A stretch of DNA of 64,000 nucleotides from Sphaerosporella brunnea. Its lineage: Eukaryota; Ascomycota; Pezizomycetes; Pezizales; Pyronemataceae. A program made the position numbers and the translations under genes. The stretch spans positions 1 through 64,000 of the forward strand of contig VXIS01000262.1 in NCBI GenBank assembly GCA_008704415.1. Reading direction: 5' to 3'. Below the pieces are notes generated by a model that saw nothing but the letters and a program-made list of their open reading frames with translations, was not told the origin of the DNA and made no database searches. Numbering within the stretch: the stretch's first letter is position 1; each line of letters begins with the position of its first letter. This document shows, one piece after another, positions 21,176 to 33,591 of this stretch.

Positions 21176-21499
21176 TTACAGGGCCCGCCTACTCAGCAGA
21201 CGCCACCCATTTAATTTACCTCTACTGGTGGCCGGCATTTAGAAGTCTAGCGAGATGTCGCTCGACCGGGGTGGCAACGAATGGTTTTCATGGGTGTTCA
21301 ATTGTCGTATGAGGGTCACTTGTTACAATTTATTGAATGCGTGCAATTTGATATCCCTGTATCGCACACAACTCAATGAGGAAGGTTGCCGCGCCACAGG
21401 TGTGTGAGCCACGGTGGCTTGGTCACTGTGCAACACTTCCTTCTTGACGAGTCGAGCACGCAGTCTAGAATACCACCCCCGGCTGAACCACAAGTGAGT

Positions 21500-22120
21500 G
21501 CCCGGCCGGAGCACTTTAGTACCCAACTTCACCACACTCGAGCCACAACACTTTTAAAAAATAAATGCTCGGTATAGATCGACAGAGAATCATCGAATGT
21601 ATCATTCTATAGACTCGGAAGAAAAATAAAATGGTTGTGGAAGGTGGTGGAGCGGGTTGAAAGTGGGTCATTTGGTCGATTTTGTATGGGAGTCGGGCCC
21701 ACCAAACTTATGGCAAGGAATGGCTTAGTAAACACTCATAATTACCATATTCGGTAACATTGGAGTGAAGAAACCCCATTCACAACGCCGGCCGCAGAGT
21801 CTGTCAAGGTACTGGCAAACTGCAAGGTCTTACTCCTCCGTAAGCTTTCTATTTGTTGCCGGCCTCGCTTGCTTGAAGTCCTGCCCGTTCCACAGCGTGC
21901 TCTGAAGCATCGTGGTGAAAGATTGAACTCGCGAGCTGCAGCAGCTAGATTTGGATTTTCCTCCCCCCTCAACATCACAATCTCAATTGCTGCCTGAATC
22001 CGGGTTTCAACAGACTCATAGGGCTCGGGCTCTTCTCTAGATAGGTAGCATAATCAGCTGGTGGTTGTGGTGGAAATGGGTGATTGCTGGAGTCGAAAGG
22101 TCGCGATCTGGATTTGAGCC
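21500..22120. repeat. Diverged copy of the nested element found at 58.5-59.5 kb
   Basis: It shares GGAGCACTTTAGTACCCAAC, CTCGGTATAGATCGA, AAGGTGGTGGAGCGGGTTGA, TGGCTTAGTAAAC and, further right, GAATCCGGG...CAGACT and AGATAGGTAGCATAAT with the element at 58477-59490. The terminal repeats are degraded, so boundaries are approximate. Confidence 0.65.
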
Positions 22121-23275
22121 TATAACTGGGTTTGAGCCCTCAGGCACTCACTTATGAGTAGTTACGGTGTGCACCACCAAATTTCAGACGATCGGAACCC
22201 TAACCCAGCGATCGCGGGACCGTTTTTGGACAACACCTATCTGGACAAAGCTAAGCTCTAGAGTCTCCAATGTGGCGGAGACGAATCAACAAAAATAGAG
22301 TACCAGAAGGCCCAGGAGAGTTTTCCAACTCACTGAAAAATCTTTATATCCATCGACTTGTTTTTGCACGTTTTGTGCACAGGACGGTTTTCACCATACA
22401 AAGTGCTCGACTTTCGTTCTCTAAGGGTGTGTTTGGTGGGCCGATAGATTGCTGTAGAACAAGCAATATTACGCGACCTCGCGAGTTTTTTAAGATTCGA
22501 CCTACTCGGCCTGTTTGGCGGCATCTACTATAGTTTCAATATCAGGAAGCAATATTCTGCTCCAGTTCTTTGAGGTTGCGAGGCTCCACCCCCATCCTGT
22601 CGCCAGTAGCTATCATTCTGTCTTCATTAATCCCCGCCACTGGCAGCCCGCCACCATCAAGAATCCCACCACCAGCCATACCCGTGGCGTGTGGTTTCCC
22701 ATGAGGTTTTCTTCGGCCTTTCGACCTGCTATGACCTCAGAAATTAAGGTACGAATCAGTGTCCTTGCCTGTTCTTATCTCCAGTCTGGCTCTTTTTGGT
22801 GTTCGACATGGTGTTTTACTGGAAACTTCGCCGGCGGGTACCTATGAAATGTGGTAATGGTGGTGGTGGCGATGGACCTGCTGGCGACACAAAAATAAAT
22901 TTCTACGTCATTTCCACCAAACACTTTTGCGCCGTACCTTCCATGATATTTTAGAGGTTGACCTATCGCAAGGTTGGCCGGTAAACTATCGGAGGTTGAA
23001 CGTAGAGCAATTATGACCTCGCGCCCACACCCTAAAGCGTTTTTTTACTCATTTCTGCAAGATAAATAGATATGTGTCATGAAACTGCTTCTCCCTAACC
23101 GAGTTTTAATGAAGCTGGCTGCCGAGCCTTTGCGATCCCGTTTGACTGCGTGCACCATACACAATATCCAAAACGAACTTGAAACAAGGACTCTGACTAG
23201 AATATCATCGAGTTGTGTGCGACAGGGATATTTAAATTCCACGCATTCTATATATATATATATATTTTTAAAAAA

Positions 23276-24015
23276 GGCAAACCTTTAAAATGCCACCCCT
23301 TTTCGCGACTTCCTATATCATGCCACCCGTGCACCAAATCCTACAGAATGCCACCGCATTTTTATTTTTCTATGAACTGAAAAACAGTACATTCGATGTC
23401 TCATACGTGTATTCTGAATCCCTCAGCATCAATGTTCACAAAACCCGCTCGGGCTCAGCACCACTTCAGAATACTGCTCCGGCTCGGGAGCACATCATCT
23501 CAGACCGAAGGCAGATACCGCTGCGACGCTCCTACAACTGGTACTGGGCCACCTCCCGACATGTGACTTGATTGTGGCCTAGACCTCAACACTCTGTGCA
23601 ACGTTGGGGGGCGTTGTCTAGCAAATCAGGAACTCCAGCTGTGACAGCTCTGGCTGCACTAGCCTTGCTCTGTCGCTCACCCTTCTGAAGGCTGCGCTCT
23701 TTGGAACGCGCTGTACGACATCACAAAGCACATAGAAACATCAAGCTCCCGGATATCGACTGGTTGAATATCCGGCAGGTTGCTCTGTTGAGGTGGAGCT
23801 TTGGCTAGCCTGAGCCTCAGACTCGGACTTAGAAGCCAAATCAGCAGCGTGGGAGTGGTGGGAGGGAGAGGTTGTGTGACGAAGAGATGGCGGGGATGAG
23901 TTGCTGGAACGTGCCAGTGCTGTGACATGAAAAGCGGAAGCATTCTATAGGATTTGGTGCACGGGTGGCAGGATGGAGGAAGCCGCGAAAATGGGTGGCA
24001 TTTCAAAGTTTTGCC
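23276..24015. mobile_element. 740-bp foldback element with about 78-bp arms
   Basis: Left arm GGCAAACCTTTAAAATGCCA, then TTTTCGCGACTTCCT and GCCACCCGTGCACCAAATCC. The right arm is the inverse (GGATTTGGTGCACGGGTGGC ... GGTGGCATTTCAAAGTTTTG). About 85-90 per cent arm identity by eye. The interior has frames on both strands but no recognisable protein. No clear target duplication. Confidence 0.8.
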
Positions 24016-24364
24016 GTTTGAAAGAGCAAGTGGCACCACGGCACACAGAAACTGAGCATGCTGCTCTTGTCTGCTTGCTTATGCACGCCTGTACGTCTTT
24101 TTCTTACCCGAACTCAGGTCCTTTATCCGGCTTGCTATCGTGGAAAACCAACCATTGGTTACTTCCCCCAATATCATTGTAGTATTAGTCACTACCGCAA
24201 CCGCGATGCTCTAAATTTCTTACGAGTGATGTCATCCATCGAATCCCAACAAGTTTCATGACAAAACATCGGTCCCTGAGAGAGTTGCCAGTGGGTGGGT
24301 GCTGGTGGACGAGGGACTCGGCGCAGACATCGTGTGAAGGTACGGTTGTGGGGTTGACAGGTTT

Positions 24365-24420
24365 TTGTTTTTTGTTTTAATCATAATGTATTCGGCCGCT
24401 TGCGGCCATGACATAGAGAG
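24365..24420 (-). mobile_element. LINE-1-family 3' terminus
   Basis: On the plus strand it reads TTTTTGTTTTAATCATAATG followed by TATTCGGCCGCTTGCGGCCATGACATA, the inverse of the LINE-1 tail with the conserved hairpin. Only the last 55 bp or so remain. Confidence 0.8.
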
Positions 24421-25221
24421 TACAAATAGGCTGCCCTTAGACCTTAGAGGTCTACAGACGGGTGTGCCTTAAAAATAGGGAAATCAGTGAAAAGAGTGAA
24501 TCGAAAACCCAAAACCTCCTCCAACCCTTCAGTGAAAGTGATCCCTATATCGACTTGACGTGCTCCCTCCCCGACCGACCCACTACCATGTGCATTCCTC
24601 CGCCCATATGCGCGCCCGTTGCTAATGCCCGAAAGATCTCAAACATCGCTGTGCCCTCGATGTCGGGGATATTTCACCCTCAGGAACTTGGTCTCTTTGC
24701 TGCCTAAAACCATGATCCCCACCCTAAAATCGGCCCCGCTCGGGGGGCACCGGAAGAGTCCAAGTTACCGGCGATTAGGTCGATCGGTATACGCACACGC
24801 TCAGGAGTTATCGCTCGCTCGCTTCGCACGATAGTTCCGTTCCGTCTCGATTGGGGAGCTCACTGCAAGCGCTACCGCTCTGCTAACTGGCGTTAAACGT
24901 TCATTCCGACGAGTAGCCGTCAGGACTATCGGCTGAGGTTAATACTGAGCGGTAACAGGCGAATCGCAGGCGCAAATGAGGTGTTGAATCGAAACCGCAC
25001 ACTCTACCTCGCCTGGTAGAGCGGACACACACACACACCACAAAAACATCGTGAAGCCGAAGTGTGCGGGGTTTTCGGTGTGCCAACGCACAAGCTTGGC
25101 ATTTCCGGGCGGTTAATGTGGTTGTCGAAGGTGTGTGTGAGTGGTTGACAGGTAGGTACGTACTAGTAATTGGATGTAGGAAATTTTGACGGTGATGTTA
25201 GCCGGGTGGCAAGCACTAAAA

Positions 25222-25277
25222 TTCTGTCTGCCAAGTTAGCTAGCCTCCAGTATAATCTTCTGGGCAGGATAGAACGT
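25222..25277. repeat. Palindromic element B in the NRPS promoter
   Basis: In inverse orientation it carries GGGCAGGATAGAACGTATGG at one end and AAATTCTGTCTGCCAAG at the other, matching the ends of the copies at 21077 and 39637. It lies about 100 bp before the NRPS start and 10 bp before its TATA box. Confidence 0.5.
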
Positions 25278-25287
25278 ATGGAACTCC

Positions 25288-25295
25288 TATAAAAG
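25288..25295 (+). promoter_or_regulatory. TATA box of the NRPS gene
   Basis: TATAAAAG, 81 bp upstream of the ATG at 25376, a sensible distance for a fungal core promoter. No TCGGNNNCCGA site is seen in the 700 bp upstream. Confidence 0.55.
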
Positions 25296-25375
25296 CCCGA
25301 ATTCCCCACATATGCGAGAATTATTGGCACCATTCTGTTATTATAGCTACTCTACATTTACCAACAAACTTGAAC

Positions 25376-28300
25376 ATGACGAACCCTCCCTATAACGAGC
25401 ACTCCATTCTCCACCACTTTGCCGTCATCACCTCCCAGTCGCCAGACACCATCGCGGCCGAGAACAAGCGGGAGAAGATAACGTATCGTGAGCTGGACGA
25501 TGCGTCGTCACGCTTTGCAGCACGCCTGCAACAACACGGCGTCCAGCAAGGTCAACCCGTTCCCGTCGTATCCTCGCTGTGCATCCCCTTTTTGGTCGGC
25601 ATTCTAGGGGTACTGAAGGCCGGCGCTGTCTACGTGCCGGTTGATCGCTCTCAATGGTCCGACGAACATATTTCCGGGGTCCTGCGCGCAGTGAAGGGCG
25701 GGGTGCTGGTGGTCGATTCTAGTGAGGACCGGCGCTGGGAGGGGTATGGTGTTGTGGTTGCGGTGGATGAGGAGGAGAAAAGAAAGGGTAGTGACACTGC
25801 AGAGGAGCAGGTGGTGGTTGACAAGGAGGATGAGAAGCAGGGTGCGGAGCAGGGTGCAGCTTGTATAATCTTCACCTCGGGCACCACAGGGAAGCCGAAG
25901 GGCGTTATCATACGCCACGAGGCCCTGGCGAATTTGGTCGTCACCCGTAGGTCGGACGTCCGTTTAGCGGCCGGTGATCGCTTTTTGATGACCCTTTCTC
26001 CTGCGTTTGACGGTAAGTTTTTTTTTTCCCCTGTCCCGGAGTTTTATGTAGTTTGTGCTGGAACATCAAACACTCAACCCTTTGCAGCGAATACCTGCCT
26101 TTTGTCCTGCACGTCTCGCCGTGTTATATATATATATGCAGTGTTGTTTTGTGTTGTTTTCTGACCTCTGAATCTCCGGGACAGCATGCAACGGGTACAT
26201 TTTCTCGGTCCTGTGTAGCGGAGGAACGCTGGTTCTCGCCACTGCGTGCAATCTCCAGGCCAGGCTTCGCACATGCAATATCTTAGCCGCAACACCCTCG
26301 ATCCTAGAATCTCTTGGGCCGCCGAGTTCGCGCATCCACGGGAGTCACAGCTGCAGCAGTGATGAATATCCGAACCTGAAGACTATCGTTCTGGGCGGGG
26401 AGACGCCCTCGCAGCAGCTCCTTCGTGCTTGGGCCTCCCCAACGCGGACAATCTACAATGACTACGGCCCAACTGAGGCAACCTGCGCAGTGTTGACAGG
26501 CACCATCGAATTCTCCAAGTCCTCCGACAGCTTCAAGAATTCCATCGTCGGCGCGCCAATCTCCGGGGCACAAGTGTTCCTCCTCGACGACACGCTTCAC
26601 GAGGTCTCAGCCCTCGGCCAAGTCGGCGAGATCACCATCGCCGGTGTCTGCCTCGCCGCCGGCTACTGGCAAGACGAGGCGATGACGCGGGAAAAGTTCA
26701 CCGTCTGGCAGGGCACGCGGGTGTATCGGACGGGGGATTACGGTCGGTGGCAGGTGAGCAGCACGGGCCGAAAAGTCATCGAATTCCGAGGCCGGCGTGA
26801 CCGCTTGGTCAAAAACCGCGGGTTCCTAGTCAACCTCGAGACGGATGTTGATACCGCGATCCTGGAGGTCGGGCAGCCGTTCGTTACCGGCGCGTTCTCG
26901 CTCCTTTACGCTGGGAGACTGTATGCTGTCGTCACGCCGCACACCCTCGAGGTGGACGTGCTCCGTGCCCGCCTCGTTGACCGCCTCCTCGCTTATCAGG
27001 TCCCGGACCGCATCATCGCAGTTGATGCGCTACCAAAGGGGGCCAACGGAAAGATCCACCGGCGCGGCGTCCAGGCGATTGTACTGGAGAAAGAGGGGGA
27101 GGAAGAAGAGGAGGAGGAGATGAACGCCGCGACAGGATGTGCTACGGTCGAAGGTATCGTGCGGGCGGGGATGGCGCGGGTTCTTAGCCTACCCGTCGCC
27201 GCAATTCGGCGTGACTCGGCGTTTTTGAAGCTGGGAGGTCACTCGCTCGCGGCCGTGGCCGTGGCGTCGTATTGTCGCCAGCGAGGCGCGAAAGTAACCG
27301 CGTATGATATCCTGACCAGTCACACCGTTGGGGAATTGTTCGCGCGGTGCTCTGGTGTGGGGGGGCCGTGTCGGGGGTTCGAGTCAGCCACTGTGAGTAG
27401 CACGACAGATACCGGACCGATCACAGACGTGCAGCTCTCTTTTATCTATGGCAGCCAGAGCCTTCGGGGAGTAAATGTCATACAAGCGACGACGGTGTAT
27501 CCCTCAGAGGTAATCCCAGCTCTCAGGAAGGCGTGGGAGGCGGTCATCAAAGCCGAGCCAATCTTTCGCACAACCTTTGATATGGAACGGCGTCGTCAGG
27601 TTGTCAATGCCGAAGCTACTCCTTTTCGCTGGGAGGAGGTTATCGTTGCGACGGAGGATGCTTATGAGCGTGAATCGCGCAACGCCCCATTTGATATCGG
27701 CCTGGCTACAACGTTCAAAGTCGTTTCTTGGAACCAGCAAAGCGCCCTGATATGGACCATCCACCATGCGTTAATCGATGGATACTCGGCCTCATTGATC
27801 CTGAACAAAGTCCAAGACGCAGCAGCCAACAACCGAGGTCCGGTCAAGCCGGGACCGTCCTTCGCGCAACTTGCACACGAACTCGAGTTGCTCCAAAAAA
27901 CGTCCGGGGAGGAAGCAAAAGCTTTCTGGAAGCAGCAAGAAGAAGAGCTTCCCAAGGCCACTTGCCAGCTCCGGCTTCCTCGCCCAACCGTCAAGGAAGC
28001 TGTTGATCTGAATGCTCCTCCTACTCCTCAGTTTGCTGACTTCACTCTCGCTACCAACCTATCTTTGAAATCGATCGCGCAGTCCATGGTAAGCTTAGGA
28101 GCTACACCGCCAGTGCTATTCTATGCAGCGTGGGCAATCTTGCTTTCGAACTATTGCAACTGCGAGCAAGTGCTTATTGGCGCAGTGCTGTCTGGGAGGA
28201 ACCTCCCTCTCCCATCGGCTGAGGCTGCAATTGGGCCATTGGTCAATACCCTGCCCTTGAGGATCCTCGTTGATCCTGGAAGTACGGCAGCTGACTTTCT

Positions 28301-31300
28301 ACGAGCCGTGTTTTTGAAACTTCATCGGATCGCGAGATTCCAATGGTCCTTTCCAGCGAACGAGCGGAGGAGGTACCATTCAGTGTTGGCGACGCAATAC
28401 GACATGCCGAAACTGAATTACGAGTTTGCGGCACCCATCAAAAAGCCCACAATCAGGGAGTGCTCTGATATTCCCCTGAGCGTACTGATCGAAGAAGACA
28501 TGTCCGTGCGGTTCCTTTATCATTCGGATCATTACAGTGAGTTGGACATCCAACGGCTTGCGAAGAATTATCGCAATATCCTGCATGCCCTCTTAGAACC
28601 CGGGGCCACCGTCGAAACGTGCTCCAGAAAGATGTTATCGCCCGAAGATAGGCATGCGCTGTATTTATATGGGAACGCCTTGTCGCCGTCAACCTTCGCC
28701 ACAGAGTCTTCCGAGACTGTGCTCACCATGTTCGAAGAAATGGCCAGCAGGCATCCGCTACATACTGCGATTGAGAAAGGTACAAACAGCCTGACATATC
28801 AAGAGCTAGACGCAGCAGCAACCCGGCTGGCCAGGTCAATATCCCGGTTAGCTCAAGTGGGAGACGTCGTGTGCTTGCACGCGGATCATTCGATAAACCG
28901 GATAATCGGAATCATCAGCATTTTCAAAGCTGGCATGACGTACTGTCCTCTGGACAAGGTCCAACCCCCGGAGGTACGCTCTGACATCTACACAAGATCG
29001 GGGGCGACACTCTTCCTAGCTCCGAGCCATCGTCAGCTGAAGTACGCACCGAAAGCGGCCTCTCGCTCTCTCGGAATTGATTCGGCTCTTCAGATTGACG
29101 ACGACGACGACGCGGGGAACGGGTGGTGTCGCAAGGGTGCTCTTGCCGATCCGAAATCAATCGCTTATATCTGCTTCACATCGGGGTCGACTGGGAAGCC
29201 GAAGGGTGAGCTCCGACCCTCAAGCGCAGAGTGTCGTTGTTATATACATAAATACTGGATGACTAACGGAAAATTTACTTTCCTCATCCATCAGGGGTGC
29301 TTTGCGAACACGGCGGCCTTACGGCGTTCCAGAAGAGCTGGCGGAAATTGGTTCCCAGTGCCATTGGTCGGCGATGGGCGCAGTTCCTGTCTGCGGGCTT
29401 CGACGGCTCCATCTTTGAGACCTTTTCAGCTCTGTGTCATGGCTCAACGCTGGTGCTCCGCGATTCGGAGGATCCATTTGCTGTCCTTCGCGCCGCCGAC
29501 CAGGCAATGATCACACCTTCCACCGCGGAAGGTCTAGCACCGTGCGACTACCCAAACCTGAAATGGGTATGGAACCCATCCCTTCCTTCCTTCCCCCCAA
29601 CTCTACGAGTCTTTGAGATTGACAGAATACCCCTCCGAAGGTGTATTTCGGCGGCGAGCCGCTCTCCCACAAAATTGTCGATCGCTGGGCGCCTGGTCGG
29701 TCGCTTTACAACGTTTATGGTCCCACGGAGGTAACAGAATTCCCTTGTATGAAGCGCGTCAGGGAAGTGTATGCTAACGTGGCCAAAAAACAAAATACGA
29801 AAAGGGGACGATATTGACAACTGTTAAAAGGGTACATCCTGGATCATCCATTACGATCGGATTCCCTCTTCCTTCGATGAGGGTCTATATCCTCAATGAC
29901 AAGATGGGCTTTGTCCCTGTTGGCGTTGTGGGAGAGATTTTTATCGCCGGTGTTCAAGTGGCCCGGGGTTATGTCGGGATGGAGGAAGAAACAAAACGAA
30001 AGTTCATTCCGGACACCGTGTGTCCGAGGGAATCCGAGCGGATGTATCGTACTGGAGATCTTGGATACTGGACCGAAGAAGGTGAGGTGATGTGCGTGGG
30101 CAGAAAGGACAGACAGATCAAGCTCCGCGGCTTCCGAGTTGATCTAGGCAGCGTGGAGTCCACAATTGTTCGAGAAGGGACCAACGTAAAGGCAGCGGCC
30201 GTCACAATGAGCCAAGGCTCTCTTATCGCTTGGGTTCAGCCAGCATGTGTGGACACAGACTCCCTGGCCAAGAAGCTCACAAGCGTTCTCCCTCCTTACG
30301 CTCGACCAAAGACCATCACCGCGGTCGACAGCTTCCCGCTGAGCAAAACCGGCAAGCTGGATTATGCAGCAATCGCCAGCATGCCGAGACCACTGAAGCG
30401 GAGGTGGAAGGGAGGGAGCCTTAGTGGTCGGACGGAGACGATTATAGCGCAGGAGTGGCATCGCTTGTTGGAGTTGGAGGAATCGGACACCTTGTCGTCC
30501 GATGATAGCTTTGTCGAGCTCGGCGGCCACTCGGTGCTCCAGCTGATCCTCGCCGCGCGCTTGTCCAAGCTCTTTGGTCCGTCCATACCCGTGAGTGTGG
30601 TGATCAACTCGCATAGTCTAAGAGACTTGGCCAGCGCGATTGATGCGCTCAGGCAGAGTGACAATGGAGTTAGGCGGATGGCAGGTCGTCAGCTGGGCTA
30701 CCACGATCTATCGCCCACTGAGATGGAATGGTGGCTGAAGTATCGCACCGCCGAAGCCAAGTCTACCTTCAACGTTCCGTTCGCGTGCAAACTGTCAAGC
30801 AGCGTCGATCGCACATTATTGGCCCGCGCGTGGAATGTGGTGATCTCCCGACACAATTTGCTACGCTGCAGATTCATCGAGGTTGAAGGGGAGCCGCGGC
30901 GGATATTTTCCGACGTTCCGCCCGTTGCTCGTCTCGTCGAATCGCTCGACGTCTGGTCCGAGGTCAACCGACCCATAGATCTTGCTAACGAAGACTTGAT
31001 CCGCGTCCTGATCAGCCCCAGGCATATGACGGTGACAATCACTCATATCATTTGCGATCTCCTCACTCTGCATGTGCTACTGAAGGAAGTTGCAGCCGTC
31101 TACGCGTGCTCGGCCCTACCAGAGGTTAGGACGACGTACATGGAAATTTCACAGTGGTCCCATCATGCGTCGCCCAGCGATCTAAAGTTCTGGTCCACGT
31201 ACCTGGAGGGGATACCTCTGTCTACAGAAGCGACAGCCACACTCTCGCATCACCCACACAGTGGTATCAAGAGCTACAGGGGCACATCCCGAGTCTTTGA

Positions 31301-32024
31301 CGTCGGGCAAGCTTTGTACCGCAAGGTCACAACGCTCGCAAAGCGATATAACACAACAGTGCACCAAATATCACGTGCCGCAGTCGTGCTTACTCTGCAA
31401 GCACTCACCGGAGCCGATGATGTCGTTATAGGCTCACCATTCATGAACCGGCCACGTCTCGAGGATCAAGAAGTCGTTGGCCTCTTCCTTGAGCCGCTAC
31501 CGATGCGATTTCGCCTCGATCGAGAAGATATGTCTTGCGAGTCCATCATGCAAACCGTTCAATGCTCGAGCCAGTCGGCGCTGGCGCACGCAGTGCCCTG
31601 GAACGACCTTCTCGAGCATCTCGGGATTCAACGTGGTGCTGCTGCTCCCTCCACCCTCCCTATCTTTGACACCGTCGTCACTTTCCATGAAAAGGCGTCT
31701 GCCGCGGGGTGGGGGGTGTTCCCGGTTCCGGGAGCGGATCCCTTGATGGTTTGGACGGAAGGCTCCAAGTTTAAGCTGCTGTTCGAGTGGACCACTCTCG
31801 CGTCCACCGAAAACCTCGTCGTGCGCCTGGAATACGACACGGATCGGATCTCGGCCGCTTGCATTGGAATCGTCGAAGAGGCGCTGAGGACGTCTCTCAA
31901 TTGCCTTGCGTCGGATATGTCCTGCGGTGAGATCGTGCGCGAGATTTCTGGCACTTCGAGGGATTTTTGTCAAGCGAGGTGCGTGGATGCTGGTTGCTTG
32001 GGTGCTTTGGTTTACGGGGCATGA
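25376..32024 (+). CDS. Two-module NRPS (A-T-C-A-T-C), GliP/SirP-like diketopiperazine synthetase
   Basis: Five exons (25376-26012, 26185-29205, 29295-29566, 29641-29730, 29805-32024) give about 2079 residues. A1 spans about 1-520, with the P-loop FTSGTTGKPKG, a YGPTE motif and the terminal lysine in GANGKIHR. T1 has LGGHSL (Ser about 566). C1 has an intact HHALIDG (about 739-745). A2 has FTSGSTGKPKG, YGPTE and SKTGKLD. T2 has LGGHSV (Ser about 1583). C2 has THIICDL where HHxxxDG is expected (about 1753). The acceptor of the third intron could be AAG 29640 or a CAG 15 bp earlier. The enzyme should condense two amino acids and release a cyclic dipeptide, the ETP core. No third T domain follows C2, unlike characterised GliP. 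Substrates are not predicted. The 172-bp first intron is long for this locus. Confidence 0.9.
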
Positions 32025-32299
32025 CGGGGGATTTCGAGCGAGGTTCTGTTGTCTTTTTTGTTGTTTTTGAAGAGAATTTGAAAATATGTACTCTATCTAT
32101 CACTCGCATGCTGCCTACGGAACTTGGCGGCAACTTGGCGGCTGGAGATAATCGGCCGGCCGCAGTTATGCCGGGGAAAAAGGCCCCAGTATCACCGCAG
32201 GCGGAGCGCCCTATGTAAAAGTTGAGATTTTTCGGCGAGGGTTAGGGGATGAAGCCGCGTCCTCATGTCGTGGCTGAGAATTCTGGATATTCTGCAGGG

Positions 32300-32670
32300 T
32301 GTGTCTAATCAAATTGACAGACCCCTACTCGTCCCACCCTTATGTCAACTGCGGCAACCTTAAGCACTAGACGCACCTGAACAAAGGGAAAAGTGTAAAA
32401 GGAAAGAAACAGGCCCGCAACAACGCAAAAATGCCATGGCCTCCAGGGCCGGGTCACTCATCTCCCCCCCCCCCCCCACTCCTCTCCCGAAAACGACGAC
32501 GAATCATCCCCCTCCTCCCGCCTCCCGAGCCGAGTGACCGCCACAATCACAATCTGCCCAACCCTGGTATCCCACAGAAACTGTAGGACAGCAGGAGTGG
32601 CCTTCTCCTCCTGGAACAACTCGGCAACCGATCGCCACCGAAGGTGTTTCCAGCCCAGCTCTTTCTCCAC
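32300..32670 (-). pseudogene. LINE-2-family ORF2 C-terminus and 3' tail
   Basis: On the minus strand the first part encodes ELGWKHLRWRSVAELFQEEK followed by FLWDTRVGQI, typical of the last residues of Tad-type LINE ORF2 proteins. A 3' untranslated stretch then ends near GTCTGTCAATTTGATTAGAC. The parallel copy at 56.8 kb reads the same segment with frame damage. It lies immediately downstream of the NRPS gene. Confidence 0.65.
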
Positions 32671-32760
32671 CAGTGTTCTTAACAGCCAGCCCGCCCGGCC
32701 GGCTGCGTTGGGCGGATTTGGGCTGATCGAAAAGCCCGCCCGGCTGTTTGGGCTGCAGCC
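32671..32760. repeat. Hairpin MITE, right end lost
   Basis: It starts CAGTGTTCTTAACAGCCAGC and continues through GGGCTGATCGAAAAGCCCGC to GGCTGTTTGGGCTG; the terminal CACTG is missing. It abuts the LINE-2 fragment and probably inserted into it. Confidence 0.7.
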
Positions 32761-32963
32761 CACAATGACGGCAAATACGACCACCGTGATGTAAACTACT
32801 GCTATGAAATGAAAAGTACATAACGATGTTCGCCGTGTAAAATGACGACTAGGAGGAGATCACTAGATAGGAGTTTAGTATAACATCACAGATCCTGATA
32901 GGTTTATCGACGCCGATTGAACCCCGCCACTCGAAGTGGCCGGTCTTCACCGGAGATCACTCA

Positions 32964-33024
32964 AAGCCCTGGCAGCCGGGCTGGCCCGACAGCAGGCCGT
33001 TTGGGCTGGCTACTGAGAACACTG
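32964..33024. repeat. Hairpin MITE, right half
   Basis: GCAGCCGGGCTGGCCCGACA ... GTTTGGGCTGGCTACTGAGA ending ACACTG. This is the right terminus of the hAT-type hairpin family with the left terminus decayed. Confidence 0.65.
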
Positions 33025-33591
33025 TTCTCCACAGAGCGCCAGAGCGCGCGAGTCTGAGGAAGCCACCACCACCACTACGACAGCGCAATAGGCGGTGGCA
33101 GGATTGGGTTGCGTCCAAATCCACCGATGATGCAAAGTAAAAGTGAGCCTGGAATCTCAAAGCGTATTGGAAGCCTCAAGACTATGATGGGACGGCGAGA
33201 AAAGTATTTCCGCGGGGCTGTGGGGGTGTCAAGCCTGCGCGAAAACTGAATGGCCTACACTCGCTAGGCCTGCAGAGAAAGTAGGTAGGTTCATTTACTA
33301 GGTTTATTGGGTCTTTTTCACAATGAACTTTGCACGTTTGTGTATGGATTAATCGTGGAACCACAATCAACTATGCGTCGCAGAGATGCCCTTACTCAAA
33401 TCCCGTGCAAACAGTGTATCATAGAGCAACTAGCTACATATACGCTACGACAGTTCCAGCGTCGAGGAAAGAAAAAAAAAAAAAACGAAGGTCATAGGTG
33501 TAATCAACCCCAGAAGGACTGAAACCCTCCACCCCAAAACACAAGTTCTTGTTTTGCACGATCAGAAGAAGTTTCCGAGCCTGTTAGCACT

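Noticed and set aside
31967..32218. Frame downstream of the NRPS with ELGGNLAAG, considered as a T-domain remnant
   Set aside because: The Ser of GGHS is absent, there is no surrounding carrier-protein pattern and no splice link could be supported.
32624..32634. Fifth perfect TCGGNNNCCGA (TCGGCAACCGA)
   Set aside because: It lies inside the LINE-2 ORF2 remnant about 0.6 kb after the NRPS stop, not at a promoter; treated as the chance match expected in a window of this size.
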